A stretch of DNA of 15,013 bases from NCBI GenBank assembly GCA_934229335.1, contig CAKQDQ010000054.1, forward strand, positions 1-15,013. The letters run 5' to 3'. The notes beneath the pieces are model-generated. The model was not told the DNA's origin, did no database searches, and saw only the letters and a program-made list of their open reading frames with translations. This document shows positions 1-8,264 of the stretch, in pieces. A program made the position numbers and the translations under genes. This DNA is from an uncultured Prevotella sp. GTDB lineage: Bacteria; Bacteroidota; Bacteroidia; Bacteroidales; Bacteroidaceae. Numbering within the stretch: the first letter of the stretch is position 1; every line of letters starts with the position of its first letter.

Positions 1-437
1 GTGGTAACCGTCTGGCGTCTAACTCTCTCATCGAGGCTGTGGTGTATGCAGAGACAGCGTCAAGGCACTCTTTGGAGCATGTAGATGAATATGACTTCAA
101 TACAATGGTGCCAGAGTGGAACGATGACGGCACTATGTCAAACGAGGAAAAGGTGCTTATCACACAGAGTGTGCAGGAAGTAGGGCAGATAATGGCTAAC
201 TATGTAGGCATCGTTCGCTCTGATTTACGACTGAAAAGAGCTTGGCGACGTCTCGATGTATTATATGAGGAGACGGAAGAGCTATTCAAACACGTTCATG
301 CAAGCCGTGATATCTGTGAACTGCGCAACATGATTAATGTAGGATACCTCATAACACGTTGGGCGATAGAACGTAAAGAGTGTCGCGGATTACACTTCAC
401 GACAGACTATCCGCACCATGCGTATGACAAGAAATAA
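1..437 (+). CDS. nadB: L-aspartate oxidase NadB, C-terminal part (5' end outside window)
   Basis: NadB is an FAD enzyme that oxidises L-aspartate to iminoaspartate, the first step of de novo NAD synthesis (with NadA). The reading frame is open from position 3 and begins G-N-R-L-A-S-N-S-L-I-E-A, which matches the conserved flavin-binding motif of the NadB/succinate dehydrogenase flavoprotein family, GxNRLASNSLLE. About 144 residues follow to the TAA at 435-437. They include the helical C-terminal domain found in this family (roughly the last 90 residues, rich in Arg and Glu). The true start lies upstream of the window, so the GTG at 39 is not the start. The last 20 bases overlap the start of dacB, suggesting translational coupling. 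The assignment rests on the flavin motif plus the C-terminal domain; fumarate reductase is unlikely because NRLASNSL is the NadB version. Confidence 0.9.
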   Translation, partial: GNRLASNSLIEAVVYAETASRHSLEHVDEYDFNTMVPEWNDDGTMSNEEKVLITQSVQEVGQIMANYVGIVRSDLRLKRAWRRLDVLYEETEELFKHVHASRDICELRNMINVGYLITRWAIERKECRGLHFTTDYPHHAYDKK

Positions 438-1734
438 TTGTAAAAGAAAAGTAAATAGAACTTTAATGTGGCTGTTGTCATTGCTTACCGCAGTGGCAAC
501 AGTCTCTTATGCCTCTGCCCAAGACACATTAACGGTCAGCCAACAGGAACAGATTGAGGAGGTAGCGGAGGACTCTGTAGCGGTAGACTCCCTCGAACAG
601 GAAAGTGATAAGGGCGTAAAGCTTGAGTGGCCATTGTCGCTACAGGCTAAGATAGATACCATTATAGCAAAAAGCTCGTTTCTGAAGTCGTCGCAAATGG
701 GACTGATGGTTTACGACCTTACGGCTGACTCCGTGCTTTATACCTATGGAGAGAAACAGACATTAAGACCTGCTTCTACCATGAAAGTGCTGACAGCGGT
801 TACCGCATTGGATAAATTGGGAGGAGCATATCTATACAAGACGAAACTGTGTTATACAGGAACCGTTGTTGATAGCACCAAGACGCTCAACGGTGACATA
901 TATATAATAGGAGGAATGGACCCTCGTATAGGTGCCGACGACATACGTTCGTTCGCCATGTCAATAAAAGAATGTGGCATAGATACAATAAAAGGCAACC
1001 TGTATGCGGACTATTCCATGAAAGACTCAGACTTAATGGGCGAAGGATGGTGCTGGGATGACGACAACCCTGTGCTCTCTCCGCTACTATATAGTCGCAA
1101 AGACAGATTGGCGGACAGGCTGATGCGGGCGATAGAAGATGCAGGAATAGTGCTAAAAGGTGAACGCTCGCAGAGAACTTGTCCTAATAATGCAAAGGAA
1201 CTGTGTGCAAGAACGCATACGATAGAGCAGATATTGCACAGAATGATGAAGGAAAGCGACAACCTCTACGCTGAAAGTATGTTCTATCAGTTAGGTCTTA
1301 CGAAGGGAAAACCTGCTACAGCGAAAAAGGCGAAGAGCGTCATGGAGGCACTATTGAGCAAAACAGGGCTTGCCACCAAGCCGCACCGCTTTGCCGATGG
1401 CTCTGGCTTGTCACTATATAACTATGTCTCCGCGGAGATAGAAGTGGCATTTCTGCGATACGCTTACAGTAACAAAGACATCTATGCGTATCTATATCCA
1501 GCATTACCTATAGCAGGAAAGGACGGAACCCTTGAGAAAAGAATGAAGCAAACGCACGCCGCTGGAAACGTACACGCAAAAACTGGCACGCTGACAGGCA
1601 TCAGTAGCTTGGCTGGATATTGCACAGCAGCAAACGGACATGAGCTTTGTTTCTCCATAATAAACCAAGGCGTGATGCGCAGTGCAGCCGCAAAAGCCTT
1701 CCAAAACAAAGTCTGCGTGGCTATGTGTAAATAG
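418..1734 (+). CDS. dacB: D-alanyl-D-alanine carboxypeptidase/endopeptidase, PBP4 type (peptidase S13)
   Basis: This is a periplasmic serine hydrolase that trims peptidoglycan stem peptides and cuts cross-links. All three penicillin-binding motifs are visible: S-T-M-K at residues 120-123 (catalytic Ser120 and Lys123), S-D-N at 280-282, and K-T-G at 388-390. The D-G-S-G-L-S segment typical of S13 enzymes is at 327-332. Residues 1-34 form a signal peptide (basic start, hydrophobic core, A-S-A before Gln35). An acidic linker rich in Glu, Asp and Ser occupies about 40-66. At 438 residues it is close to the usual length for the family. The start at 418 lies inside nadB; a second ATG at 424 would shorten the product by two residues and cannot be excluded. 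aroB follows after 39 bases, so the three genes probably share a transcript. Confidence 0.93.
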   Translation: MRMTRNNCKRKVNRTLMWLLSLLTAVATVSYASAQDTLTVSQQEQIEEVAEDSVAVDSLEQESDKGVKLEWPLSLQAKIDTIIAKSSFLKSSQMGLMVYDLTADSVLYTYGEKQTLRPASTMKVLTAVTALDKLGGAYLYKTKLCYTGTVVDSTKTLNGDIYIIGGMDPRIGADDIRSFAMSIKECGIDTIKGNLYADYSMKDSDLMGEGWCWDDDNPVLSPLLYSRKDRLADRLMRAIEDAGIVLKGERSQRTCPNNAKELCARTHTIEQILHRMMKESDNLYAESMFYQLGLTKGKPATAKKAKSVMEALLSKTGLATKPHRFADGSGLSLYNYVSAEIEVAFLRYAYSNKDIYAYLYPALPIAGKDGTLEKRMKQTHAAGNVHAKTGTLTGISSLAGYCTAANGHELCFSIINQGVMRSAAAKAFQNKVCVAMCK

Positions 1735-1773
1735 GCAAAGAAACGTTATCTAAACATAACAAAGATATAAAAC

Positions 1774-2826
1774 ATGAACCAAAGAATTATATTGTCAAAG
1801 GACTTACAAGCCGAACTGACAGAAGCTATAGCGAACTGCGAGCACGATAGAATCTTCGTTCTTACCGATACGACGACAGAGCGTTTGTGTCTTCCGCTCG
1901 TAAAGGACTTCCCCTGCCTTGCTAACGCCTCATATATAACCATAGGTGCAACAGATGTAGAGAAGACTCTCGACAGTACAGCGCACGTATGGCAATGCCT
2001 TCAGAAGGGAGGAGCGTCAAGACACTCTTTGCTTATCAACCTTGGCGGTGGCATGGTGACAGACCTTGGCGGATTTGCTGCAAGCACATTTAAGCGTGGC
2101 ATAAACTTCATCAATATACCAACCACGCTGCTCTCTATGGTAGACGCAAGCGTAGGAGGCAAGACAGGCATCAACTTCTGTGGACTGAAAAACGAGATTG
2201 GCGTATTTAATGACTCTAAGTACGTTATACTATGTACAGAGTTCCTTAAGACACTTGATGACGCTAATATGCGTTCTGGCTATGCAGAGATGCTGAAACA
2301 CGGTCTTATCGCCAACCAAGCGTTATGGGACGAACTCGTCACTTTTGATATTACGCAGCCAGATCTCAAGCAACTTCAGCGCATGGTAGCCGACTCTGTG
2401 GCTGTTAAAGAGCATGTAGTAGAACAAGACCCCCATGAAAACGGAATACGAAAGGCACTGAATCTTGGTCATACCATGGGCCACGCCTTCGAGTCTTGGG
2501 CAATGAGAAAGCAGAAACCGATACTTCATGGTTATGCCGTAGCGTACGGAATGATACCAGAGTTGTACCTTGCGACAACGAAAACAGGATTCCCAGTCGA
2601 GACAATGAGAGAAGCAGTACGCTACATACGCGACGTATACGGAGTGCTGCCTATCACTTGTGACGACTACCCAGAGCTGTTAGAGCTGATGACCCACGAT
2701 AAGAAGAATACGGCAGGTGTAATCAACTTCACCCTGCTCGGAGGTATTGGCGACATTCGTATCAACCAAACCGCCACGACAAAGGAGATAGAAGAGGCCA
2801 TGGACTTTCTGCGAGAAGGGATGTAA
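1774..2826 (+). CDS. aroB: 3-dehydroquinate synthase
   Basis: AroB turns DAHP into 3-dehydroquinate, the second step of the shikimate pathway, using NAD+ and a divalent metal in the cytoplasm. The NAD-binding glycine-rich region N-L-G-G-G-M-V-T-D-L-G-G-F is at about residues 89-101, followed by the conserved S-V-G-G-K-T-G-I-N at 126-134. The expected metal ligands are Glu172 in G-Y-A-E-M-L-K-H-G, His233 in N-L-G-H-T-M-G-H and His252 in L-H-G-Y-A-V-A-Y-G. At 350 residues the protein is the usual length. The leader is A-rich (about 12 bases before the ATG) with no clear Shine-Dalgarno sequence, as is common in Bacteroidota. It is the last gene of the nadB-dacB-aroB run. Nothing looks truncated or unusual. 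Confidence 0.96.
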   Translation: MNQRIILSKDLQAELTEAIANCEHDRIFVLTDTTTERLCLPLVKDFPCLANASYITIGATDVEKTLDSTAHVWQCLQKGGASRHSLLINLGGGMVTDLGGFAASTFKRGINFINIPTTLLSMVDASVGGKTGINFCGLKNEIGVFNDSKYVILCTEFLKTLDDANMRSGYAEMLKHGLIANQALWDELVTFDITQPDLKQLQRMVADSVAVKEHVVEQDPHENGIRKALNLGHTMGHAFESWAMRKQKPILHGYAVAYGMIPELYLATTKTGFPVETMREAVRYIRDVYGVLPITCDDYPELLELMTHDKKNTAGVINFTLLGGIGDIRINQTATTKEIEEAMDFLREGM

Positions 2827-2837
2827 AACGATGTCAT

Positions 2838-2869
2838 TATGGTGATATGCTTACAAAAATAACACCATA
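2838..2869 (+). terminator. weak stem-loop after aroB
   Basis: TATGGTG (2838-2844) can pair with CACCATA (2863-2869) around an 18-base loop, 11 bases after the aroB stop. A short T-rich stretch follows only at about 2876. It may end the upstream operon, but the stem is short and the loop long, so this is a tentative call. Confidence 0.3.
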
Positions 2870-2945
2870 GAACAATGTTTTAATTGCAAAAAGTCAATAG
2901 AAAGGTTAAAAAACTTGCTATTTGTAAAATAAAAGTCTGTTTCCG

Positions 2946-2976
2946 TTTGCAATACAATAAAAAAGTTGTAACTTTG
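2946..2976 (+). promoter_or_regulatory. promoter of asnA (Bacteroidota type)
   Basis: The -33 element TTTG is at 2946-2949 and the -7 element TAACTTTG at 2969-2976, separated by exactly 19 bases. This matches the known Bacteroidota sigma-ABfr consensus. Transcription should start near 2983, giving a leader of about 25 bases before the asnA ATG. Confidence 0.85.
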
Positions 2977-3008
2977 CAGATGCAATAAAATACAGGCACA
3001 AAAAATAT

Positions 3009-4046
3009 ATGAGTAAACTGATAAAACCACACGATTACAAGGCTCTTCTTGACATGAACCAGACAGAGCAGGGTATAAAACTCATTAAAGAGTTTTTTCA
3101 GCAGAATCTGTCTACAGAGCTACACCTGCGTCGTGTCACCGCTCCGCTGTTCGTACTGCAGGGGCTTGGCATCAACGATGACCTTAACGGAGTAGAGAGA
3201 GCCGTAACTTTCCCTATAAAAGATCTTGGCGACCAGAAAGCAGAAGTAGTACACTCACTTGCTAAATGGAAGAGGCTGACACTGGCAGAGTATGGCATCG
3301 AACCAGGTTATGGCATCTATACCGACATGAATGCGATACGTGCAGACGAGGAGTTAGACAACCTTCACTCTCTGTATGTAGACCAGTGGGACTGGGAGGC
3401 AGTAATGACCAAGGAGCAGCGTAACCTTGATTTCCTCAAGAACGTGGTAAGACGAATATATTCCGCCATACTGCGCACAGAATATCTTACCTGCGAAACC
3501 TACCCACAGATAAAGCCTTTCCTGCCACATGACATACACTTCATACACAGTGAAGAGCTCTTACAGATGTATCCCAACCTCTCTCCAAAGGAGCGTGAGG
3601 ATGAAATATGTAAGAAATACGGTGCAGTCTTCGTTATGGGCATTGGCGATAAGCTGAGCAATGGTGAGAAACACGACGGACGTGCCCCAGACTATGACGA
3701 TTGGACAACGCCAAACAGCGATGGCTATAAGGGCTTGAACGGTGATATCCTCATTTGGTATCCAGTGCTCGGACGCTCATTTGAGCTATCATCTATGGGT
3801 ATACGTGTAGACAAAGAGAGCCTGCTTCGTCAGCTTGAGCTTGAGGACAAGACCGAGCGTAAGAGCCTCTTCTTCCATCAGCAGCTGCTTAACGACAAGT
3901 TGCCACTATCTATTGGCGGTGGTATCGGACAGAGCCGACTCTGTATGGTATTGTTACATAAAGGACATATTGGTGAGATACAGGCAAGCATCTGGCCAGA
4001 AGAGCAGCGCAAAGAGTGCAAGGCTCTCGGCATGAACCTTATATAA
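3009..4046 (+). CDS. asnA: aspartate--ammonia ligase (asparagine synthetase A)
   Basis: AsnA makes asparagine from aspartate, ammonia and ATP through an aspartyl-adenylate; it resembles the catalytic core of class II aminoacyl-tRNA synthetases. The product has 345 residues, slightly longer than the roughly 330 of the enterobacterial enzyme. Family hallmarks include the L-R-R-V-T-A-P-L-F segment near residue 41, V-V-H-S-L-A-K-W-K-R near 80-89, and a glycine-rich C-terminal motif, S-I-G-G-G-I-G-Q-S-R-L, which is the ATP-binding motif 3 region. The ending Q-A-S-I-W-P-E-E is also typical. The gene is a single-gene unit with its own promoter upstream and a strong terminator downstream. The ATG at 3009 fits the promoter spacing and follows an A-rich leader. 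Confidence 0.95.
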   Translation: MSKLIKPHDYKALLDMNQTEQGIKLIKEFFQQNLSTELHLRRVTAPLFVLQGLGINDDLNGVERAVTFPIKDLGDQKAEVVHSLAKWKRLTLAEYGIEPGYGIYTDMNAIRADEELDNLHSLYVDQWDWEAVMTKEQRNLDFLKNVVRRIYSAILRTEYLTCETYPQIKPFLPHDIHFIHSEELLQMYPNLSPKEREDEICKKYGAVFVMGIGDKLSNGEKHDGRAPDYDDWTTPNSDGYKGLNGDILIWYPVLGRSFELSSMGIRVDKESLLRQLELEDKTERKSLFFHQQLLNDKLPLSIGGGIGQSRLCMVLLHKGHIGEIQASIWPEEQRKECKALGMNLI

Positions 4047-4079
4047 GAAGCGTTAAAACATATATTGCGTGGACAAAAG

Positions 4080-4130
4080 AAAATGGTGAATATATAGAAT
4101 TAATACATATATTCACCATTTTTTGTTTTT
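4080..4130 (+). terminator. intrinsic terminator of asnA
   Basis: A perfect 16-bp stem (4080-4095 with 4107-4122) closes an 11-base loop and runs into a T-rich tail (TTTTTT, G, TTTTT at about 4119-4130). It lies 33 bases after the asnA stop. Confidence 0.88.
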
Positions 4131-4178
4131 GAGTCCGAATAAAAGACATTACAATTACTAACCAAAACCTAACCCAAA

Positions 4179-5217
4179 ATGAAACCAAATGTAAGAGACA
4201 CCAACGTTGAGCTACTGCGATTGGTAGCCATATTCATGGTACTTGTGCTACACGCAGACTTTATCTCCCTTGACATACCTTTACAAGCTGAAATCTTAGC
4301 AAATCCAGAAGGCACATTCTTCAAATATTTTTTTTGAGGCAACGTCAATCTGTGCCGCCAACGTTTTTATTCTAATCTCAGGCTGGTACGGAATAAAACC
4401 GGGCCTGAAAGGTATTACCAAACTACTCTTTCAGTGCTTCTTCTTCCTCTTAGTTATATATGCCGTTATGACAATATATGGCAAAGCAGAATTTAACATA
4501 GAAGGAATAACGAAGTGCCTCGCCTTAAACTGGTTCGTAAGAGCATACATCATACTCTACATATTCAGTCCCGTGCTTAATAAATTTATAGACCACGCAG
4601 ATAAGAAAGAGTTAAAAACCGTGCTACTCTCGTTCTTCTGTTTCCAGACGATATACTCATTTGCAACAAACTGGGACTTTGCTTTAATGAGCGGCTACTC
4701 CCCATTGTCGTTCATGGGGCTGTACCTCTTGGCGAGATATGCCAATATTTATCGTCCTCTTTGGACATCTTTCAGTATAAAAAAGTATGCCGCCATCTTC
4801 ACTGCCTCTACCCTTATCATCGCAGTCATAGGCTATTTCGCTATGCGTCATGACCTCATAAATGTTTCAAACCAAATGTTCGCTTATGCCAACCCACTGG
4901 TAATAGTGTCCGCACTCAGCCTTCTGCTGTCGTTCAGTCAAATACATATCAAGAGTAAGGCCGTAAACTGGTGTGCAGCCTCATGCCTTGCCGTCTTTCT
5001 GTTAATAGCACATCCCAATGTCTTTGATACCTATTTTAAGCCCATGGCAGTGCTTATATATGGTAAAACCTCAGGCATAGAGTACCTTATCTGCATCTTC
5101 ATGTACATGATTTTCATTTCAGTCCTCGCTATTTTAATAGACAAGATAAGAATGTTTCTATGGGAAAAGACCGCATCTTTATGTGTTCAAATGTTAAAAC
5201 AAAGGCATGAACATTAA
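4179..5217 (+). pseudogene. acyltransferase 3 family membrane protein, interrupted by a +1 frameshift
   Basis: The first frame starts at ATG 4179, reads 52 residues and stops at TGA 4335-4337. Reading continues one base later from GAG 4336 to TAA 5215-5217. Joined, the product is about 345 residues. The N-terminus has the family pattern (R14, then I-F-M-V-L-V-L-H25), with Arg and His where acyltransferase-3 proteins such as WecH/OafA-like O-acetyltransferases have theirs. Next comes E-A-T-S-I-C-A-A-N-V-F-I-L-I-S-G-W-Y, matching the second-helix FxxISGY-like motif. About eight to ten hydrophobic segments follow, ending in a basic tail. Such enzymes add acyl groups to envelope polysaccharides or lipids; the substrate here is unknown. 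The break sits in eight T residues (4328-4335), where seven would restore the frame. It could be a dead gene, a sequencing error, a phase switch or recoding. I see no promoter in front of it. The ATG at 4468 begins only the downstream fragment and is probably not a true start. Confidence 0.8.
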
Positions 5218-5234
5218 GATTTTTAGCATAACGC

Positions 5235-5265
5235 TTTGTCAATTCGGTAATTATTAGTAACTTTG
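5235..5265 (+). promoter_or_regulatory. promoter of rpmE2
   Basis: TTTG at 5235-5238 and TAACTTTG at 5258-5265 are 19 bases apart, fitting the Bacteroidota consensus. The predicted start near 5272 gives a leader of about 32 bases. The promoter begins only 18 bases after the acyltransferase stop. Confidence 0.85.
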
Positions 5266-5303
5266 CAGTCGCAATTTATTATTACAAATAACAAAAATAC
5301 ACA

Positions 5304-5555
5304 ATGAAAAAGAATCTTCATCCAGAAAACTATCGCCCCGTCGTATTCAAGGATATGTCCAACGGCGATATGTTCCTTACAAAGTCTACTTGTAAGACAA
5401 ACGACACAGTAGAGTTTGAAGGCGAGACTTATCCAGTGGTAAAGGTCGAAATCTCAAGCAGCTCACACCCATTCTACACAGGTAAGAGCAAGCTCGTTGA
5501 TACTGCAGGTCGTGTTGACCGCTTCATGAACCGCTACGGTAACCTGAAGAAGTAA
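5304..5555 (+). CDS. rpmE2: 50S ribosomal protein L31, type B
   Basis: This is a small basic protein of the large ribosomal subunit, located at the bridge between subunits. The 83-residue sequence begins [15 protein letters not shown] and ends in V-D-R-F-M-N-R-Y-G, both characteristic of type B L31. It has a single cysteine (residue 30) and lacks the paired CxxC zinc ligands of the type A protein, so it is the zinc-independent form. In many bacteria the B form replaces the zinc form under zinc limitation, but in Bacteroidota it is often the only L31; I cannot tell which applies here. It is a one-gene transcription unit between its own promoter and a strong terminator. Confidence 0.96.
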   Translation: MKKNLHPENYRPVVFKDMSNGDMFLTKSTCKTNDTVEFEGETYPVVKVEISSSSHPFYTGKSKLVDTAGRVDRFMNRYGNLKK

Positions 5556-5590
5556 GAGATATACCTTTAATCCGCGTAAAACGGACTATG

Positions 5591-5638
5591 ATGGCGTAAA
5601 TATTTGTAGTTGCATATACAAATGTTTACGCCATTTTT
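5591..5638 (+). terminator. intrinsic terminator of rpmE2
   Basis: An 18-bp stem (5591-5608 with 5617-5634) with a single G-T wobble closes an 8-base loop and is followed by TTTT. It starts 36 bases after the rpmE2 stop. Confidence 0.87.
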
Positions 5639-5669
5639 GCGTTACAGTGGTGCATTTCACAGCAAGACA

Positions 5670-5701
5670 TTTGGCGGAACGAAATAATATTAGTAACTTT
5701 G
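5670..5701 (+). promoter_or_regulatory. promoter of pgi
   Basis: TTTG at 5670-5673 and TAACTTTG at 5694-5701, separated by 20 bases, one longer than the other promoters here. The predicted start near 5708 leaves an A-rich leader of about 65 bases before the pgi ATG. Confidence 0.8.
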
Positions 5702-5772
5702 CGTCAATAAAAACGTAGCAAGCAACAACTACTGTAAATAAACGAAAAACATATATTTACAACACGACAAAT

Positions 5773-7128
5773 ATGAAAAGCATTTCATTAGACATCAGAA
5801 AAGCACAGCAGTTTCTTCCTGCCGGTGCAGTCATGGCATTCAAAGACCAAGTAAACGAAGCGCGTAAAGGACTTGAGGAAGGCACCGTTCCTGGTAACGA
5901 CTTCCTTGGTTGGCTACATCTTCCATCGTCTATCACCCCAGAGTTTATAGCAGAAGTAAAAGCCGTAGCCGCTGACCTTCGCTCTAAGGCAGAGGTAATC
6001 GTAGTGGCAGGCATCGGTGGTTCTTACCTTGGTGCACGCTCAGTCATCGAAGGTTTACAGAACTCTTTTGCGTGGCTCGTAAAGGATGCCAAGACACCTG
6101 CTGTCGTTTTTGCAGGTAACAACATTGGTGAGGACTACCTCTCTGAACTTACCGAATACCTCAAAGGCAAGACATTCGCCATCATCAACATATCAAAGTC
6201 TGGCACAACAACAGAGACAGCCCTTACTTTCCGTCTGCTCAAGACACAGCTTGAGGCACAGGTAGGCAAAGAAGCCGCTAAGGGTCTCATCGTAGCCGTT
6301 ACCGACGCTAAGAAGGGTGCCGCTCGTACTTGCGCCGATAAGGAAGGTTATCGTTCATTCATCATACCAGACAACGTAGGCGGTCGTTTCTCAGTGCTGA
6401 CCCCAGTAGGTCTTCTTCCTATCGCTTGTGCAGGCATCGACATCGAGCAGCTCGTAGCAGGAGCACAGGCAATGGAGTCACAGTGCGCCATCAACGTACC
6501 GTTTGAGGAGAACCCAGCCGCTATCTATGCAGCCACACGTAACGCTCTTTACCAGAACGGTAAGAAGATAGAGATACTCATAAACTACCAGCCTAAGCTG
6601 CATTACTATGCAGAGTGGTGGAAGCAGCTGTACGGAGAGTCAGAGGGTAAGGACGGTAAGGGCATCTTCCCAGCATCATGCGACTTCACAACCGACCTTC
6701 ACTCAATGGGTCAGTGGATACAGGACGGTGAGCGTACCATCTTCGAGACCTGTATCTCTGTAGAGAAGCCAGAGCGCAGCTTGCTCTTCCCATCAGACGC
6801 AGAAAACCTCGATGGTCTTAACTTCCTTGCAGGAAAGCACATCGACGAGGTTAATAAGAACGCCGAACTCGGCACACGTCTCGCTCACGTTGATGGCGGT
6901 GTTCCAAACATTCTCATCTCTATCGAGCGTCTTGACGCCTACAACTACGGTCAGCTCATATACTTCTTCGAGCTTGCTTGCGGCATCTCAGGTCAGCTTC
7001 TTGGTGTAAACGCCTTCAACCAGCCAGGTGTAGAGGCATACAAGAAGAATATGTTTGCGCTCCTTGAAAAGCCAGGTTACGAGGCAGAGACAAAGGCGAT
7101 AAGAGAGAAACTGGCAGCAGAAGACTAA
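5773..7128 (+). CDS. pgi: glucose-6-phosphate isomerase
   Basis: PGI interconverts glucose-6-phosphate and fructose-6-phosphate in glycolysis and gluconeogenesis. The 451-residue product is the short bacterial form. The phosphate-binding [10 protein letters not shown] is at 80-89 and I-S-K-S-G-T-T-T-E at 140-148. Expected catalytic residues are visible: Arg205 in [11 protein letters not shown], Glu289 in Y-G-E-S-E-G, His310 in D-L-H-S-M-G-Q, and Lys424 in N-Q-P-G-V-E-A-Y-K, which is the second PGI signature. Codon use is strongly biased (for example cgt for Arg, ggt and ggc for Gly), which suggests high expression. It has its own promoter, and the downstream hairpin at 7170 separates it from azlC. 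Confidence 0.97.
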   Translation: MKSISLDIRKAQQFLPAGAVMAFKDQVNEARKGLEEGTVPGNDFLGWLHLPSSITPEFIAEVKAVAADLRSKAEVIVVAGIGGSYLGARSVIEGLQNSFAWLVKDAKTPAVVFAGNNIGEDYLSELTEYLKGKTFAIINISKSGTTTETALTFRLLKTQLEAQVGKEAAKGLIVAVTDAKKGAARTCADKEGYRSFIIPDNVGGRFSVLTPVGLLPIACAGIDIEQLVAGAQAMESQCAINVPFEENPAAIYAATRNALYQNGKKIEILINYQPKLHYYAEWWKQLYGESEGKDGKGIFPASCDFTTDLHSMGQWIQDGERTIFETCISVEKPERSLLFPSDAENLDGLNFLAGKHIDEVNKNAELGTRLAHVDGGVPNILISIERLDAYNYGQLIYFFELACGISGQLLGVNAFNQPGVEAYKKNMFALLEKPGYEAETKAIREKLAAED

Positions 7129-7169
7129 TAAAGTCGCCCTTATAACATTCTAAAAAGAAAATGATACAT

Positions 7170-7201
7170 CCCGTCTGTCGTCAAAAATGATGGCAGACGG
7201 G
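7170..7201 (+). other. 14-bp hairpin just before the azlC start codon
   Basis: CCCGTCTG (7170-7177) pairs perfectly with CAGACGGG (7194-7201). Six further pairs, two of them G-T wobbles, leave an AAAA loop. No T run follows, so it is a poor intrinsic terminator. The azlC ATG begins eight bases later. It may end or weaken pgi read-through, stabilise the pgi 3' end, or limit ribosome access to azlC. Confidence 0.55.
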
Positions 7202-7209
7202 AGTTAGTT

Positions 7210-7923
7210 ATGAACAGAATATTTCTTCATGGTGTTCGCGATGGCATCCCTATAGCGTTAGGATACTATGCTGTAGCGTTCTCACTCGGAATAATAGCCA
7301 GCAAGGCAGGCATCAGTGCTCTGCCAGGCTTCATAGGCAGTTTCTTTACAAGAGCCTCGGCAGGAGAATACGGTGTATACACCCTTGTGGCAGCGTCAGC
7401 GACATACGCAGAAGTGGTAGCCATGAGTCTTGTCACCAATCTGCGTTATCTCCTTATGAGTACCGCGTTGTCCCAGAAGTTTGCCGAAGGCACATCGCTA
7501 CTGAAACGCGTACTTGTGGCATGCTGTGTAACCGACGAAATATTCGGCATCTCCATAGCATATCCAGGCAGTTTGGCACCAGCTTACACCTTTGGTGCGG
7601 CATTAATATCCACCATCTTTTGGGCCTCAGGCACGATGTCGGGTATCATTGCAGGTGATGTATTACCCAAAAACATAGTATCGGCACTCGGAGTAGCCCT
7701 CTATGGTATGTTTCTCGCTATCATAATACCTCCATCGCGCAAAGACAGAGCGGTAGGAATAGCAGTAGTTGTCAGCTTCATATTGAGCGGACTATGCGCC
7801 GTTATGCCAGTAGTATCATCGCTAAGCGGAGGCACAAGAACAATACTCTTGACAATAGTCATATCAGCTGTCGCCGCTATACTGAAACCCATAAAGGCAG
7901 AAAAGGAGGAGGAGACGAAATGA
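7210..7923 (+). CDS. azlC: AzlC family branched-chain amino acid permease, large subunit
   Basis: AzlC proteins are inner-membrane subunits that, together with the small partner AzlD, export branched-chain amino acids (the E. coli pair is YgaZ/YgaH). The 237-residue sequence opens with the family pattern G-V-R-D-G-I-P-I-A-L-G-Y-Y-A-V-A-F-S-L-G. It contains the conserved N-L-R-Y-L-L-M-S region near residues 77-84, followed by T-D-E-I-F. I count about six or seven hydrophobic segments and a charged cytoplasmic tail (K-A-E-K-E-E-E-T-K). Its stop codon overlaps the azlD start (ATGA), which fits an obligate pair. No Bacteroidota-type promoter is visible upstream, so it may depend on read-through from pgi or on an unrecognised promoter. 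The substrate is inferred from the family alone. Confidence 0.9.
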   Translation: MNRIFLHGVRDGIPIALGYYAVAFSLGIIASKAGISALPGFIGSFFTRASAGEYGVYTLVAASATYAEVVAMSLVTNLRYLLMSTALSQKFAEGTSLLKRVLVACCVTDEIFGISIAYPGSLAPAYTFGAALISTIFWASGTMSGIIAGDVLPKNIVSALGVALYGMFLAIIIPPSRKDRAVGIAVVVSFILSGLCAVMPVVSSLSGGTRTILLTIVISAVAAILKPIKAEKEEETK

Positions 7924-8225
7924 ACTGGCACATATTGATATACCTCATCATAATGGTAGCGGTGACCAACCTTATACGCGTGATACCAATGGTACTTATA
8001 CGTGGTAAGATTCGCAACACGTTTCTGCGTAGCTTCCTTTACTACGTGCCTTACGTGACGCTTGCCGTAATGACGTTTCCTGCCATAGTAGAAGCAACAC
8101 AGACGCCCTTAGCCGGCATACTTGCTCTTGTTCTTGGCATCGTAGCAGCGTTATTCGGTTTGGGTTTATTCCCAGTCGCGATAATATGTTGCGCCGTAGT
8201 ATTCTTCACCGAATTATTTTTGTAA
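7920..8225 (+). CDS. azlD: AzlD family branched-chain amino acid transport small subunit
   Basis: This is the small partner of AzlC, 101 residues with about four membrane segments; the family is usually 100-110 residues. The segments include L-I-Y-L-I-I-M-V-A-V-T-N near the start and the conserved R-S-F-L-Y-Y-V-P-Y-V-T-L-A region near residues 38-50. I chose the ATG at 7920, which overlaps the azlC stop as ATGA, over an upstream in-frame ATG at 7794. The extra 42 residues from that earlier start would be read from inside azlC and look unlike a protein (M-R-R-Y-A-S-S-I-I-A-K-R-R). A purine-rich AGGAGGAGG (7904-7912) sits seven bases before the ATG, an ideal ribosome site but also part of the Glu-rich AzlC tail. 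Confidence 0.9.
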   Translation: MNWHILIYLIIMVAVTNLIRVIPMVLIRGKIRNTFLRSFLYYVPYVTLAVMTFPAIVEATQTPLAGILALVLGIVAALFGLGLFPVAIICCAVVFFTELFL

Positions 8226-8264
8226 GTCATATCATTATCATCATAATAAAAGAAACTTTCAACA

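Noticed and set aside
57..2036. Shared near-repeat (GCGTCAAGxCACTCTTTG) in nadB (57-74) and aroB (2015-2032)
   Set aside because: Both encode A-S-R-H-S-L within unrelated, well-conserved proteins; the match is short and best explained by chance and shared codon preference.
4468..5217. The downstream acyltransferase frame taken as a complete gene starting at ATG 4468
   Set aside because: The same frame is open upstream to 4336 with conserved family motifs, and the N-terminal motif lies in the other frame from 4179, so 4468 is internal.
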